Positions 1 to 7,562 of a DNA stretch of 12,749 nucleotides are shown in pieces (the first letter of the stretch is position 1; each line of letters opens with the position of its first letter). This stretch comes from an uncultured Eubacteriales bacterium. GTDB lineage: Bacteria > Bacillota > Clostridia > Monoglobales > Monoglobaceae. The translations under genes and the position numbers were made by a program. The notes beneath the pieces were generated by a model. The model worked only from the letters and a program-made list of their open reading frames with translations, ran no database searches and had not been told where the DNA came from. The stretch spans positions 1 to 12,749 of the forward strand of contig URZD01000043.1 in the NCBI GenBank assembly GCA_900552305.1. Reading direction: 5' to 3'.

Positions 1-1623
1 CGACCTATGTCGCACCTCCACCGCGGCGCCCCGTTCACCCGCCACTCCGGTGTACTGCATATCCGCAAGTACTTTCACAAGCGGCAGCTCTATATCATAG
101 TAAAGCTTATGCTGTCCGTTTTCTTCAAGCTCTGCCGCAAATCCTTGCCACAGGGCATATATCGCGTAAATGTCCGCCGCGGCGCGGGAAAGCACGTCAA
201 AATCCGCGCCCTCGTCGTCAAAGAGGAGCGAAAGCTGCCCGCTTTCGTCCTCGTTCACCGCTTTGGGCGGCAAAAGTCCGAGAAATTCAAGCGCAAGCGA
301 GTCTATATCGTACGAGCTGCGGGTCGGCTCCAGTATGTACGCCGCAATCGCCGCGTCCGCACCCGCTCCCAGATATTCTATCCCCTTTTCCTTTAAAAAG
401 AGTATGTCGTCTTTTGTATCAAATCCGATTTTCTTACAGTCTGCATTTTCAAAAAACAGGCGCAAAACCTCATCGTCCGCTTTGTCAACATATAAAAACT
501 TCTCGCCGTCCGCGGTAACCGCAAGCGCGTTTTCGCTACGGTAAAGCCGATACACAAGGGATTCGGATTTGCTTATAAGCGCGCCAAGCTCCGAGCGGTC
601 CGCGCGGCGGCACACTCCGTCAAAGCTGTGCTCCGCAGCACAGCTTTCGCCTTTTTTGGCGCTTGTACCGTTTTCCGCAGTTGAGCCGTTTGCGCTATTC
701 GAGCCATTTTTGCCGTTCGTGCTGTTTGAGCCGTTTTTGCCGCCCGAAATAAGCTCGGCTCTCTTTAAAAATGACTTAAAATTCAGTCGGATAAACAGAT
801 TTTTCAGCTCTGCGCCGCCTTGAAGCTGTGCGCGGCACGCTTCAAAATCAAAGTCCATAGGTACCTCGCGGTCAATTATCGCAAGAGTGCGGCTAAGGTA
901 TGCCGAGTCCTTGCCCTCGGTCAGCTTTTTCCTGACCGAAGGGGTGACCTCTATGCTTTCTATCTCATCATATATTCTGTCAAGGCTTTTATATTTTTCA
1001 ATAAGGGAGAAAGCCGTTTTCTCGCCGATTCCCTTGACGCCGGGGATATTGTCCGAGGTATCGCCCATAAGCGCCTTTACGTCGATATACTCGGACGGAG
1101 TTACGCTGTATTTTTCAAAAACCTCGTCCGCGCCGTAGACCGTGGTGGCTGTGCTGCCCATTCTTGTTATTACAAGGTGGATTTTTACCGCGTCGGAGGC
1201 AAGCTGCAAATCGTCCTTGTCGCCGGTGAGGATATTGCACTCGATTTTGCTGTTCTCACACAGGCGGGAAACGGTACCGATTATGTCGTCCGCTTCATAG
1301 CCCGGCTTTTCAAGGCAGCAGACCCCCATTGCGGACAAAACCTCCTTCATCAGCGGCAGCTGAACAAGGAAGTCCTCCGGCGCAGGTTTTCGCTGAGCTT
1401 TGTACGCGTCATACATTTTGTGACGGAACGTCTTTTCCTTGACGTCAAACGCCACGCATACATAGTCGTATCGCTGTTCGTCAAGGTTTTTGAAAAATAT
1501 GTTAAGAAATCCGTAGACCGCGTTTGTTGGTGTTCCGTCGGGCGCGTTAAGCATACGGATTCCGTAGTATGCGCGATTCAGAATACTGTTGCCGTCAATG
1601 ATGAGTAGTTTTTTTTGTAGCAT
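1..1623 (-). CDS. polA: DNA polymerase I, N-terminal part (cut by window start)
   Basis: Replicative gap-filling and repair polymerase; 541 codons are present and the polymerase domain lies beyond the left edge. It begins MLQKKLLIIDGN and carries the 5' nuclease metal-binding motifs in order: the first Asp at residue 10, AFDVKEKTFRHKMYDAYKAQ (about 58-77), EADD (110-113), GDKDDLQ (about 134-140) and GDTSDNIPGVKGIGEKTA (about 188-204). A low-complexity Asn/Gly/Ser linker (about 293-325) precedes a degraded 3'-5' exonuclease-like domain. That domain keeps a KIGFDTKDD-type segment and an AAYILEP segment, but I see no DxE motif, so proofreading is probably lost, as in Bacillus-type Pol I. The start is ATG at 1623 with AGGGG just upstream, 31 nt after ytfJ, so it is probably cotranscribed. 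The last ~14 codons after MQYTGV do not follow the family pattern (see findings). Identity is not in doubt. Confidence 0.95.
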   Translation of the reverse strand, partial: MLQKKLLIIDGNSILNRAYYGIRMLNAPDGTPTNAVYGFLNIFFKNLDEQRYDYVCVAFDVKEKTFRHKMYDAYKAQRKPAPEDFLVQLPLMKEVLSAMGVCCLEKPGYEADDIIGTVSRLCENSKIECNILTGDKDDLQLASDAVKIHLVITRMGSTATTVYGADEVFEKYSVTPSEYIDVKALMGDTSDNIPGVKGIGEKTAFSLIEKYKSLDRIYDEIESIEVTPSVRKKLTEGKDSAYLSRTLAIIDREVPMDFDFEACRAQLQGGAELKNLFIRLNFKSFLKRAELISGGKNGSNSTNGKNGSNSANGSTAENGTSAKKGESCAAEHSFDGVCRRADRSELGALISKSESLVYRLYRSENALAVTADGEKFLYVDKADDEVLRLFFENADCKKIGFDTKDDILFLKEKGIEYLGAGADAAIAAYILEPTRSSYDIDSLALEFLGLLPPKAVNEDESGQLSLLFDDEGADFDVLSRAAADIYAIYALWQGFAAELEENGQHKLYYDIELPLVKVLADMQYTGVAGERGAAVEVRHRS

Positions 1624-1654
1624 TTTCAATCCCCTTTTTCGTAAAAAGCCGTTC

Positions 1655-2116
1655 TTACAGTGATTCCGTTCCTTCAAGTCCCGCCACATCGCAGGCGTTG
1701 TGACCCTCCGCAGCCTTGTCCTTATCCTTTTTAAGACTTCCCACGCCCTCGACCAGTTTGTCGATTGCCGAGGGAATAACGTCCATAAGTCTGTCATATA
1801 TGTTTGTCTCGGAAGTGACCGGTAAAAGTCGAATCTGACCGCCGCCGACAACCATGAACGCAACCGGCGAGATGGAAACTCCGCCGCCCGCGCCGCCGCC
1901 GAACAGAGTATCGGCATCCTGTGCCTTGCCCTGCGGCGGAGCATAGTCCGAGCCGCCTACGCCAAAACCCAAGCCTACCTTTGAAATCGGTATAATTACC
2001 GTTCCGTCCAGAGTCTGAACCGGGTCGCCCACTATCGTGTTTACATCAATCATATCCCTTATGCTCTGCATTGCCGTGTACATAAGTCCCTGAATGGGAT
2101 GCTGCTGTTCTGCCAT
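1655..2116 (-). CDS. ytfJ: Sporulation protein YtfJ (GerW family)
   Basis: 153-residue protein of the YtfJ/GerW family, known from Bacillus spores and needed there for normal germination; the biochemical activity is not established. Visible hallmarks are the N-terminal HPIQGLMYTAMQSIRDMIDV helix, the GDPVQTLDGTVIIPISKVGLGF segment (split here in the usual way), a glycine-rich core (GGGAGGG at about 94-100) followed by VSISPVAFMVV, and a hydrophilic C-terminal tail. Full family length. The ATG at 2116 has AAGGAG 10 nt upstream. It sits between the DUF2953 gene (62 nt upstream) and polA. The DUF2953-ytfJ pair is conserved in Firmicutes (ytfI-ytfJ in Bacillus), which supports both calls. Its presence is the main sign that the organism forms spores. 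Confidence 0.93.
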   Translation of the reverse strand: MAEQQHPIQGLMYTAMQSIRDMIDVNTIVGDPVQTLDGTVIIPISKVGLGFGVGGSDYAPPQGKAQDADTLFGGGAGGGVSISPVAFMVVGGGQIRLLPVTSETNIYDRLMDVIPSAIDKLVEGVGSLKKDKDKAAEGHNACDVAGLEGTESL

Positions 2117-2178
2117 TTTTCATCTGCTCCTTTTTGAAATATTTTATATTTGTTTCGCCGCAGCAGGGCGGTTCTGTA

Positions 2179-2994
2179 TCACTGCCCCGCGCCTTGATTT
2201 TTGTTTCTCTGTTCCTTTATAATATCAAAAATGCCGCGCCCCGTTTCGCTTTTATATACCTTGTAGGCCTTATATGCCGCAATAATAATATGCGCAGGCC
2301 GCACGGCTATTATTCCTCCGAACTCCGTTTCAAGCCGTTTTCGGTTAAAATCCGGCTGAATGTTCAGCTTTGGGAACTCCACCGAAAAGAATCGGCACAA
2401 AAACGCATAAAGTCCGCCGACCATGCTCCAGAACGCGCCGCAGAGCACTCCTGTATGCGCCGCGTTTCCCGTGCCGTACACAATGGAAATTCGTATTTCG
2501 GAAAGCTCAATACGTCCGCGGAGCGATATTGCAAACGCGTCAGCAATGTTCTTGTACAGCCTGTAGCTGTTCTTTATTTGCCGCAGCCTTTCAAACAAAC
2601 CCTCGGCGGTGTCGCCTTCATCCTCCGCGTTTTCAGCAGAGCTGCTGTCTGTATATTTGGCGGGGTTGCCGCCGTTTTTGTTTTTGTCGCTGTTGTTGTC
2701 TTTATCGTTTTTGTCGCTATTGCTATTGTCATTTTTATCAATGTTGCCGCTTTTGTCTGCGTCTTTGCCTGTTTGGGAGCCGCTCTGCGCGTCCGAAACA
2801 TCATCTGATTTTCCGTGTTTCTTTTTTCTGCCGCCGCTTTTTTTTGATTGGTCAAACGTATATCTGAAAAAAAGATTTCGCAGCGTTACCTTCAGATTGC
2901 CGTTTTTGTATTCTATTATAATGCGGGTTTTTGCGCACAGTACGGCACAAACAAAAACCGTCAAAAACACAAGCGCTGCAAAAAATATTTTCAT
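2179..2994 (-). CDS. DUF2953 (YtfI-like) membrane-anchored protein
   Basis: 271-residue protein of unknown function, recognised as DUF2953 from its C-terminal part (about 160-250: RGRIELSEIRISIVYGTGNA, then LNIQPDF and GGIIAVRPAHIIIAAYK) and from its position directly before ytfJ. Residues 1-22 form one hydrophobic segment, probably a membrane anchor or uncleaved signal. Residues about 50-130 are an unusual Lys/Asp/Asn/Ser-rich low-complexity insert (runs such as DKNDNSNSDKNDKDNN) that separates the short N-terminal beta region from the conserved C-terminal part. I chose ATG at 2994 because GGGGAG lies 9 nt upstream; an in-frame TTG at 3018 is possible but lacks a good site. The gene follows scpB by 27 nt and is likely in the same transcript. 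Function is inferred only by context (sporulation or envelope). Confidence 0.87.
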   Translation of the reverse strand: MKIFFAALVFLTVFVCAVLCAKTRIIIEYKNGNLKVTLRNLFFRYTFDQSKKSGGRKKKHGKSDDVSDAQSGSQTGKDADKSGNIDKNDNSNSDKNDKDNNSDKNKNGGNPAKYTDSSSAENAEDEGDTAEGLFERLRQIKNSYRLYKNIADAFAISLRGRIELSEIRISIVYGTGNAAHTGVLCGAFWSMVGGLYAFLCRFFSVEFPKLNIQPDFNRKRLETEFGGIIAVRPAHIIIAAYKAYKVYKSETGRGIFDIIKEQRNKNQGAGQ

Positions 2995-3021
2995 TTCGGT
3001 ATTCTCCCCGTACGGCAAATA

Positions 3022-3711
3022 TTATAACTCGCTGCTATCCGCGGTATTGCCGTTTTTCGCGCCGTCTGCCGCGCTCTCCGTAGCCTGTATGGTTTTCGCG
3101 CTGTCTGCCGCGGCTCTGTCCTCTGCGTCGGCACGTTCGTTTTCCTCAATCAGCCGTTCGAGCGTAAGCTCGCTGTCAGCGTTCGGAATCGCGTCCGAGC
3201 TGTTTTTCTCAAACTCCGGCAGCTCCGTCACGCTGCTTATTCCGAAGCAGCGCAAAAATTCCTCCGTAGTCCCGAAAAGCATCGGTCGCCCCGGCGCGTC
3301 AAGTCTGCCTGTTTCGTGTATAAGTCCGCGCTCAATCAGCTTGTTTACAAGGGTGTCACATGACACGCCGCGGATTTGCTCAATTACCGAGCGCGTAACC
3401 GGCTGCTTGTACGCGATGATTGACAATACCTCCATTGCCGCGTTGGAAAGCGTTTGGCTCCGCCGCGGCTCGACAAGCTTTGCAATATGCTCGCGGTACT
3501 CATCACGCGTACACATCTGGTACGAATCCTCAAGCCGTATTATTTTAAGACCCCTGTTTTCTATATCATATTTTTCGGCAAGCGCACCCACAATCACGCG
3601 CGTGCTTTTTTTATCAATGTCCAGTATGTCCGATATTCTGTCAGTGTCCACCGGGTCGCCCGCGGCGAAAAGCACCGCCTCGACTATCGCCTCTGTTTCG
3701 GTAAGTTTCAT
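3022..3711 (-). CDS. scpB: Segregation and condensation protein B (ScpB)
   Basis: ScpB pairs with ScpA and SMC to form the bacterial condensin that compacts and separates origins. 229 residues with two winged-helix regions: residues 1-80 (TETEAIVEAVLFAAGDPV at the start) and 85-160, with the family signatures LSNAAMEVLSIIAYKQPVTR (about 88-107), IEQIRGVSC and GRLDAPGRPMLFGTT. After residue about 165 it carries an acidic, Ala/Asp/Ser-rich tail of some 60 residues, typical of ScpB in being variable but long here. ATG 3711 fits the family N-terminus and has AAGGA upstream; an in-frame ATG at 3741 would add ten residues and also has a GGAG, so the start is not certain. Unusually, it is separated from scpA by 263 nt of repeats; in most Firmicutes the two genes overlap or nearly touch. 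Confidence 0.95.
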   Translation of the reverse strand: MKLTETEAIVEAVLFAAGDPVDTDRISDILDIDKKSTRVIVGALAEKYDIENRGLKIIRLEDSYQMCTRDEYREHIAKLVEPRRSQTLSNAAMEVLSIIAYKQPVTRSVIEQIRGVSCDTLVNKLIERGLIHETGRLDAPGRPMLFGTTEEFLRCFGISSVTELPEFEKNSSDAIPNADSELTLERLIEENERADAEDRAAADSAKTIQATESAADGAKNGNTADSSEL

Positions 3712-3742
3712 AATTCCTGTTTCCTTAATTCTTATTTGCATT

Positions 3743-3963
3743 GCGGGCAGCTCCGCCCGCGCCGTTTTTTCAAATTTTATATGTTGGGCAGACTGTGCCG
3801 TCCGCAGTTTTTAACCTTATATCCAGAGCAGACCGTACCGCCCACCCGTTTTCAAATTCTATATGTCGGACAAATTCAAATGCCCGCCGTTTTTAATCTT
3901 ATACGCGTAGCGGACCGTGCCGTCCGCCATATTTTACCCTATAAACGCAACAGACCCAAATAT
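3743..3963. repeat. Degenerate ~40-nt tandem repeats between scpA and scpB
   Basis: Five head-to-tail units can be aligned by eye: 3760-3801 (42 nt), 3802-3841 (40), 3842-3883 (42), 3884-3923 (40) and 3924-3963 (40), with a partial sixth running into the scpA stop codon. Each unit has a GC-rich head (CCGCCGTTTT type), an AT-rich middle (TAATCTTATA or CAAATTCTATATG) and a tail near GCGGACCGTGCC. Unit junctions form small hairpins: GCGGAC/GTCCGC at 3910-3927 and GCAGAC/GTCCGC with one G.T pair at 3788-3805. A related perfect one, GCGGGC/GCCCGC at 3743-3760, precedes the array. The period is not a multiple of three and no reading frame is conserved, so it is not a protein repeat. Function unknown. 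Confidence 0.75.
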
Positions 3964-3974
3964 CCGCCGCTTTG

Positions 3975-4739
3975 TCAGTCCTCGATTTCCTCAAAGTCAA
4001 AGCCTGTATCGTCGGTAATTTTTCTGACCGAGTAATCGCCAAGTCTGTCCGACTCCTGTTCGACCGCGACCTTGTTCATCTTCACCATTTCAAGAAGGGC
4101 AAGGAAGGACGCAACCGCCTCCGCTTTTGATTTCACGTCACGGAATATATCGTGAAAAAACAGCTTTCCGCGTTCGATAAGTCCGTTCCAAATCCGCCGC
4201 ACTCGCTCTCTGACCGATACCTTTTCGTGGCCGACAATGCCCGAAAACGAGCGTTTCGGCGGTGGCAGCCGCTTTTCCAGCTTATAAAATGACGCATTGT
4301 ATGCTTCAAGCAGCTTTTCCGGAGTCATCTCCGCAAAGCTGTAGACCACCTTCGGCCGCTCAATCGCGTCCGGCAGCTTGAAAAACAGGCTATCGCCCGC
4401 GTTCTCGTGCTCGCGGAAAAATTCGATGCTTTCCTTTATCTGCCTGTATTCCACAAGCCTGCGCACAAGCTCCGCCCTCGGGTCGTCCTCCTCCTCGTTC
4501 TCGTCATCCTTGGGCAGCAGCATTTTTGACTTAATTTGAAGAAGGGTTGCCGCAAGCACCAGAAATTCGCTTGAAATTTCAAGGTCGGTTTCCTTCATCT
4601 CCGCCATTACCTGCATATACTGGTCGAGAATCTCGGTTATCGGTATATCGTAAATATTAACTTTATTCTTTTTTATCAGCGCAAGAAGGAGGTCAAGCGG
4701 TCCCTCAAACGCGTCAAGCTTAAATGAAAGCTGTTCCAT
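3975..4739 (-). CDS. scpA: Segregation and condensation protein A (ScpA, kleisin)
   Basis: Kleisin subunit that bridges the SMC dimer heads and binds ScpB. 254 residues, normal family length. It starts with the typical LDAFEGPLDLLLALIKKNKV (residues 8-27), continues with DIPITEILDQYM, and has EISSEFLVLAATLLQIKSKM (about 58-77), the SMC-binding N-terminal helical domain. An acidic linker (ENEEEDDP) and RRLVEYRQIKESIEFFREHE follow. The C-terminal winged helix, which contacts the other SMC head, ends in DDTGFDFEEIED. ATG 4739 has AGGGTG about 6 nt upstream. It lies 31 nt downstream of the M50 protease gene, so the two are probably cotranscribed. Upstream and downstream genes match the common Clostridia order M50-scpA-scpB-DUF2953-ytfJ. 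Confidence 0.96.
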   Translation of the reverse strand: MEQLSFKLDAFEGPLDLLLALIKKNKVNIYDIPITEILDQYMQVMAEMKETDLEISSEFLVLAATLLQIKSKMLLPKDDENEEEDDPRAELVRRLVEYRQIKESIEFFREHENAGDSLFFKLPDAIERPKVVYSFAEMTPEKLLEAYNASFYKLEKRLPPPKRSFSGIVGHEKVSVRERVRRIWNGLIERGKLFFHDIFRDVKSKAEAVASFLALLEMVKMNKVAVEQESDRLGDYSVRKITDDTGFDFEEIED

Positions 4740-4770
4740 GTTTCACCCTGTTTGCCTTATCACGATGTTT

Positions 4771-5460
4771 TTAAAGAAACGGTATCAAACCTATTATAAG
4801 GTTGAAAAACGTTTCTATTCCGCCTGTAAGCAGATATAAAAACCTGTCAAATATCGGCAGATTTATAAGTATGATAAGGATAATAAATCCGTACTGCTCA
4901 TACTGCATAAGCCGAAAATACATCCGCGCCGGAAGAACTGCGTTCAGAATTTTTGAGCCGTCAAGCGGCGGCACCGGTATAAGGTTGAACACCGCAAGCG
5001 CAAGATTCATGCTTTCCAGTACGCTGAGCAGAATGTAGACAACCGTCACGACAATCGCCGCCACGCCCGACATATTGCCGTACACACGACCGATTATACG
5101 CATAAGCAGCAGCGACACAAACGCCATAATAAGGTTGCCCACAGGCCCTGCAAGCGCGGTAATCACCATGCCCTGCTTCATTTTTCCCGCTCTGAAATTG
5201 TTTGGGTTAATAGGAACTGGTCTTGCCCAGCCAAATCCGAAAAGGAACAGACAAACCGCGCCTATTGGGTCAAGGTGGCTGAGCGGACTCATGTTCAGTC
5301 TGCCCATATTCTTTGCCGTATCGTCACCCATTTTATATGCGGCGTAGCCGTGCATATACTCATGGAACGAGAGCGAAAGGAACACGCAGAAAACCGTTAT
5401 CAAAAGCTCCGCTATACCCATCCAGCCGTTGCCAAACCATCTTTGTAATCTTGAAAACAT
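4771..5460 (-). CDS. Site-2 protease family (M50) membrane metalloprotease
   Basis: Intramembrane zinc protease of the M50 family (YwhC/rhomboid-unrelated short form); in Clostridia this copy routinely precedes scpA, but its substrate is unknown. 229 residues, mostly hydrophobic with about five or six membrane segments. The zinc site is visible: HEYMH at residues 33-37 in the first long helix and the Asp of NLIPVPPLDG at about residue 167. GRLNMSPLSHLDPIG (about 53-67) is the usual conserved loop after the first motif, and ALAGPVGNLIMA the second conserved helix. I chose ATG 5460 because AGGAG is 10 nt upstream; an in-frame TTG two codons earlier would be only 4 nt from that site. First gene of the apparent scp cluster; no convincing promoter was found upstream. 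Confidence 0.93.
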   Translation of the reverse strand: MFSRLQRWFGNGWMGIAELLITVFCVFLSLSFHEYMHGYAAYKMGDDTAKNMGRLNMSPLSHLDPIGAVCLFLFGFGWARPVPINPNNFRAGKMKQGMVITALAGPVGNLIMAFVSLLLMRIIGRVYGNMSGVAAIVVTVVYILLSVLESMNLALAVFNLIPVPPLDGSKILNAVLPARMYFRLMQYEQYGFIILIILINLPIFDRFLYLLTGGIETFFNLIIGLIPFL

Positions 5461-5766
5461 ATGCAAAATTCTCCTAATCCAAGCTGCCTGCGGGAGCTAT
5501 CGCCGCCAAAAGCAGCCCATAATCAAAAACGCGCTTTACGACATAAATGCTGCCGCCGATTCGTCCTCCGAGCCGACCTTGCGGACTGCTCAAAAGGCGG
5601 TTTATAATTCACTCTGCCGTGCGGCACAGATACTGCTGCTCAGCAAATAAATACACATTCTGTGCTGCTGCCGCGCCTGTCAGCGCCTCCCCGCGGCACT
5701 TATCACACACTACCGAATCCCGCCGTTTTCCGCAGCGCACACGGCACTATCGCGGTTTACCCTGTC
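5461..5766. other. Gene-free spacer between lysA and the M50 gene
   Basis: About 300 nt between two leftward genes. I see no ORF with a ribosome site on either strand, no clear terminator with a T-tract after lysA and no convincing -35/-10 pair for the M50 gene. Only the AGGAG of the M50 gene (just right of 5470) is clear. Short GC inverted repeats such as TGCCG/CGGCA near 5612 are too small to interpret. Confidence 0.5.
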
Positions 5767-7068
5767 TTACATATCGTTACGCACAAGATCCTCGTACGTT
5801 TCGCGCCTTACCGCGAGCTTTGACCTGCCGTTTTTGGTCAGTATCACCGGCGGTCTTGGGATTCTGTTATAGTTGCTCGCCATTGAATAATTATATGCGC
5901 CTGTTGCCAGAACTGCAAGAAGGTCGCCGCTTTTTATCTCCGGCATGGGGATATTCTCTATAAGTACGTCCCCCGATTCGCAGCATTTGCCGACGATTGT
6001 AACCTTTTTCACAGGCATTGCACGCGGTCTTTCAACCAAAACCGCGTCATACTCCGAATTATAGAGTATAAACCGCGGGTTGTCGCCCATTCCGCCGTCA
6101 ACCGACACATAGGTGCGAATGTTCGGTATCTCCTTAACCGCACCGACGCGGTAAACCGTAAGTCCCGCGGACGCAACTATCGACCGTCCCGGCTCAAGCA
6201 GCACAAACGGAACCTTTACGCCGCGGATTGCCGCCGTCCGCGAAATCACCGCGGAAACCGCCTTCATATACCGTTCATATTCGACCGGTCTGTCAGAGCT
6301 GATATATTTTATTCCAAATCCGCCGCCGAGGTCAAGCTCATCAAGCTCTATGCCGTACTTGTCCTTCATGTCGCCGATAAAATTCATCATTATTTCCGCC
6401 GCAGCCTCGAACGGCTCAAGCTCGAATATCTGCGAGCCTATGTGGCAATGCAGACCAACGGTTTTTACATATTTAAGGGAGTCGGCATATTTGATGATTT
6501 CCTCCGCTTCGCCCGTTTCAAGAGCAACGCCGAATTTGGAGTCAATCTGTCCGGTGCGCACAAAGCTGTGTGTATGCGCGTCAACGCCCGGCTTTATCCT
6601 GAACAGGATTTTTGTCACTCTTCCGTTTTCCTCGGAAAGCCGCTCCAGCATATCAAGCTCGGTGCGGTTGTCAACAACAATCCTGCCCACGCCGGATTCA
6701 AGCGCGTATTTCAGCTCCGACTCCGACTTGTTGTTGCCGTGAAAGTATATCTTCTCGGCGGGAAAGCCCGCGCGCAGCGCTGTGTAAAGCTCACCGCCGC
6801 TCACAACATCGGCGCCCATGCCCTCTTCCTTCATTATTTTATACATCCGCATACACGAAAGAGCCTTGCTTGCATAAAGCACCATTCCGTTGCCGCCGTA
6901 ATAGTCGCGGATTGCGCCTGTGTACCTTCTGCAGTTTTCGCGTATAGTGTTTTCGTCCATGATATACGCCGGAGTTCCGTATTCCTCCGCAAGAGCCTTT
7001 ACGTCACAGCCTCCGATTTCAATGTTCCCTTTTTCGTTTACCTTTAAACAGTCCATTACAAATTCCAT
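5767..7068 (-). CDS. lysA: Diaminopimelate decarboxylase
   Basis: PLP enzyme that converts meso-diaminopimelate to L-lysine, the last step of lysine synthesis, in the cytosol. 433 residues, full family length. The PLP lysine is K68 in LYASKAL. Other hallmarks are HGNNKS (110-115), HIGSQI (209-214), the phosphate-binding GGGFGIKY (248-255), EPGRSIVASAG (292-302), VDGGMGDNPR (323-332), the partner-subunit catalytic Cys in CCESGDV (C363) and GAYNYSMASNYN (390-401) with its conserved Tyr. The start ATG 7068 has AGGAG 9 nt upstream; a second ATG four codons later has none. It has its own promoter 72-100 nt upstream, and the leader is too short for a lysine riboswitch. It is followed by a 306-nt spacer, so it may be a single-gene unit. 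Confidence 0.97.
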   Translation of the reverse strand: MEFVMDCLKVNEKGNIEIGGCDVKALAEEYGTPAYIMDENTIRENCRRYTGAIRDYYGGNGMVLYASKALSCMRMYKIMKEEGMGADVVSGGELYTALRAGFPAEKIYFHGNNKSESELKYALESGVGRIVVDNRTELDMLERLSEENGRVTKILFRIKPGVDAHTHSFVRTGQIDSKFGVALETGEAEEIIKYADSLKYVKTVGLHCHIGSQIFELEPFEAAAEIMMNFIGDMKDKYGIELDELDLGGGFGIKYISSDRPVEYERYMKAVSAVISRTAAIRGVKVPFVLLEPGRSIVASAGLTVYRVGAVKEIPNIRTYVSVDGGMGDNPRFILYNSEYDAVLVERPRAMPVKKVTIVGKCCESGDVLIENIPMPEIKSGDLLAVLATGAYNYSMASNYNRIPRPPVILTKNGRSKLAVRRETYEDLVRNDM

Positions 7069-7139
7069 TTAAAACTACTCCTCTTACTTCCAAACGGCGC
7101 CTTTCTGCGTTTTATGTCATAAAAGCTATACCTCGTTTT

Positions 7140-7168
7140 ATTGTACCACGTTATGCCGTTTTTGTCAA
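7140..7168 (-). promoter_or_regulatory. Sigma-A type promoter for lysA
   Basis: On the minus strand TTGACA (7168-7163), a 17-nt spacer and TACAAT (7145-7140). This is a near-consensus housekeeping promoter, with a predicted transcript start near 7133 and a leader of about 65 nt before the lysA ATG. Confidence 0.82.
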
Positions 7169-7228
7169 ATTTATTTACTTTGAATTGCGATTGGCAGCAA
7201 CCACGCCCAAACAGGGTCTTCCGCACGC

Positions 7229-7258
7229 TTGACATTTGCCTTATTTTTTTGTTATACT
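7229..7258 (+). promoter_or_regulatory. Orphan rightward sigma-A type promoter
   Basis: TTGACA (7229-7234), an 18-nt spacer with a T-run and TATACT (7253-7258) on the plus strand, back to back with the lysA promoter. No recognisable gene follows before the facing carboxypeptidase gene. Any transcript would start near 7265 and run through the hairpin at 7277-7322 towards the hairpin at 7452-7480. Confidence 0.6.
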
Positions 7259-7276
7259 GAATTTTGTATTCCCAAA

Positions 7277-7322
7277 AACCGCCCCCGAAAAACGCTGCTT
7301 ATACGAACTTTCGGAGGTGGTT
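7277..7322. other. Long hairpin covering a GGAGG site
   Basis: Arms 7277-7290 and 7309-7322 pair over 14 positions with two non-Watson-Crick pairs (one G.T, one A.C) around an 18-nt loop. Read rightward, the second arm contains GGAGG (7313-7317), so the fold would hide a ribosome site in the transcript of the 7229 promoter. The only ORF after it is 22 codons from TTG 7321. Read leftward, the stem ends in TTTTT and could act as a second terminator. Confidence 0.45.
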
Positions 7323-7445
7323 GCGTATACATAAAACGGTGCTGCCGATTTGTTTTCTTGTTTATATACGGCAATATCTGAAAAGCTAAATACAATACCT
7401 CATGCCGCTGCATTTTTATTCATCGTTTCAATACCCCGGCTGCAT

Positions 7446-7480
7446 AAAAACAGCGCAGCAGTCATTTATACTGCTGCGCT
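7446..7480 (-). terminator. Rho-independent terminator of the tsaE-tsaB-carboxypeptidase operon
   Basis: Perfect 10-bp stem AGCGCAGCAG (7452-7461) / CTGCTGCGCT (7471-7480) with a 9-nt loop. On the minus strand it is followed by G and TTTTT (7450-7446). It lies about 80 nt after the carboxypeptidase stop. Read rightward the T-run is 11 nt away, so it would be weaker in that direction. Confidence 0.85.
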
Positions 7481-7562
7481 ATATAGTCTAATTTTTCCGT
7501 GTCAAACCGGATTTATTTTTTAGCTGATTTTTAATAGTACAACTTTCAGAGCTAAAAAGCAA

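Noticed and set aside
820..1608. 262-codon plus-strand frame
   Set aside because: Antisense to the strongly conserved 5' nuclease domain of polA; no independent support.
2609..3814. Long open frame of 401 codons on the plus strand
   Set aside because: It is antisense to the DUF2953 and scpB genes, both supported by family motifs, and its Ser/Leu/Phe-rich translation mirrors their codon bias; no ribosome site or family match.
3743..3963. CRISPR array
   Set aside because: Units are degenerate along their whole length, tandem without unique spacers, and no cas gene is near.
7069..7168. Lysine riboswitch upstream of lysA
   Set aside because: The predicted leader is only about 65 nt, far shorter than the L-box, and its conserved elements are not visible.
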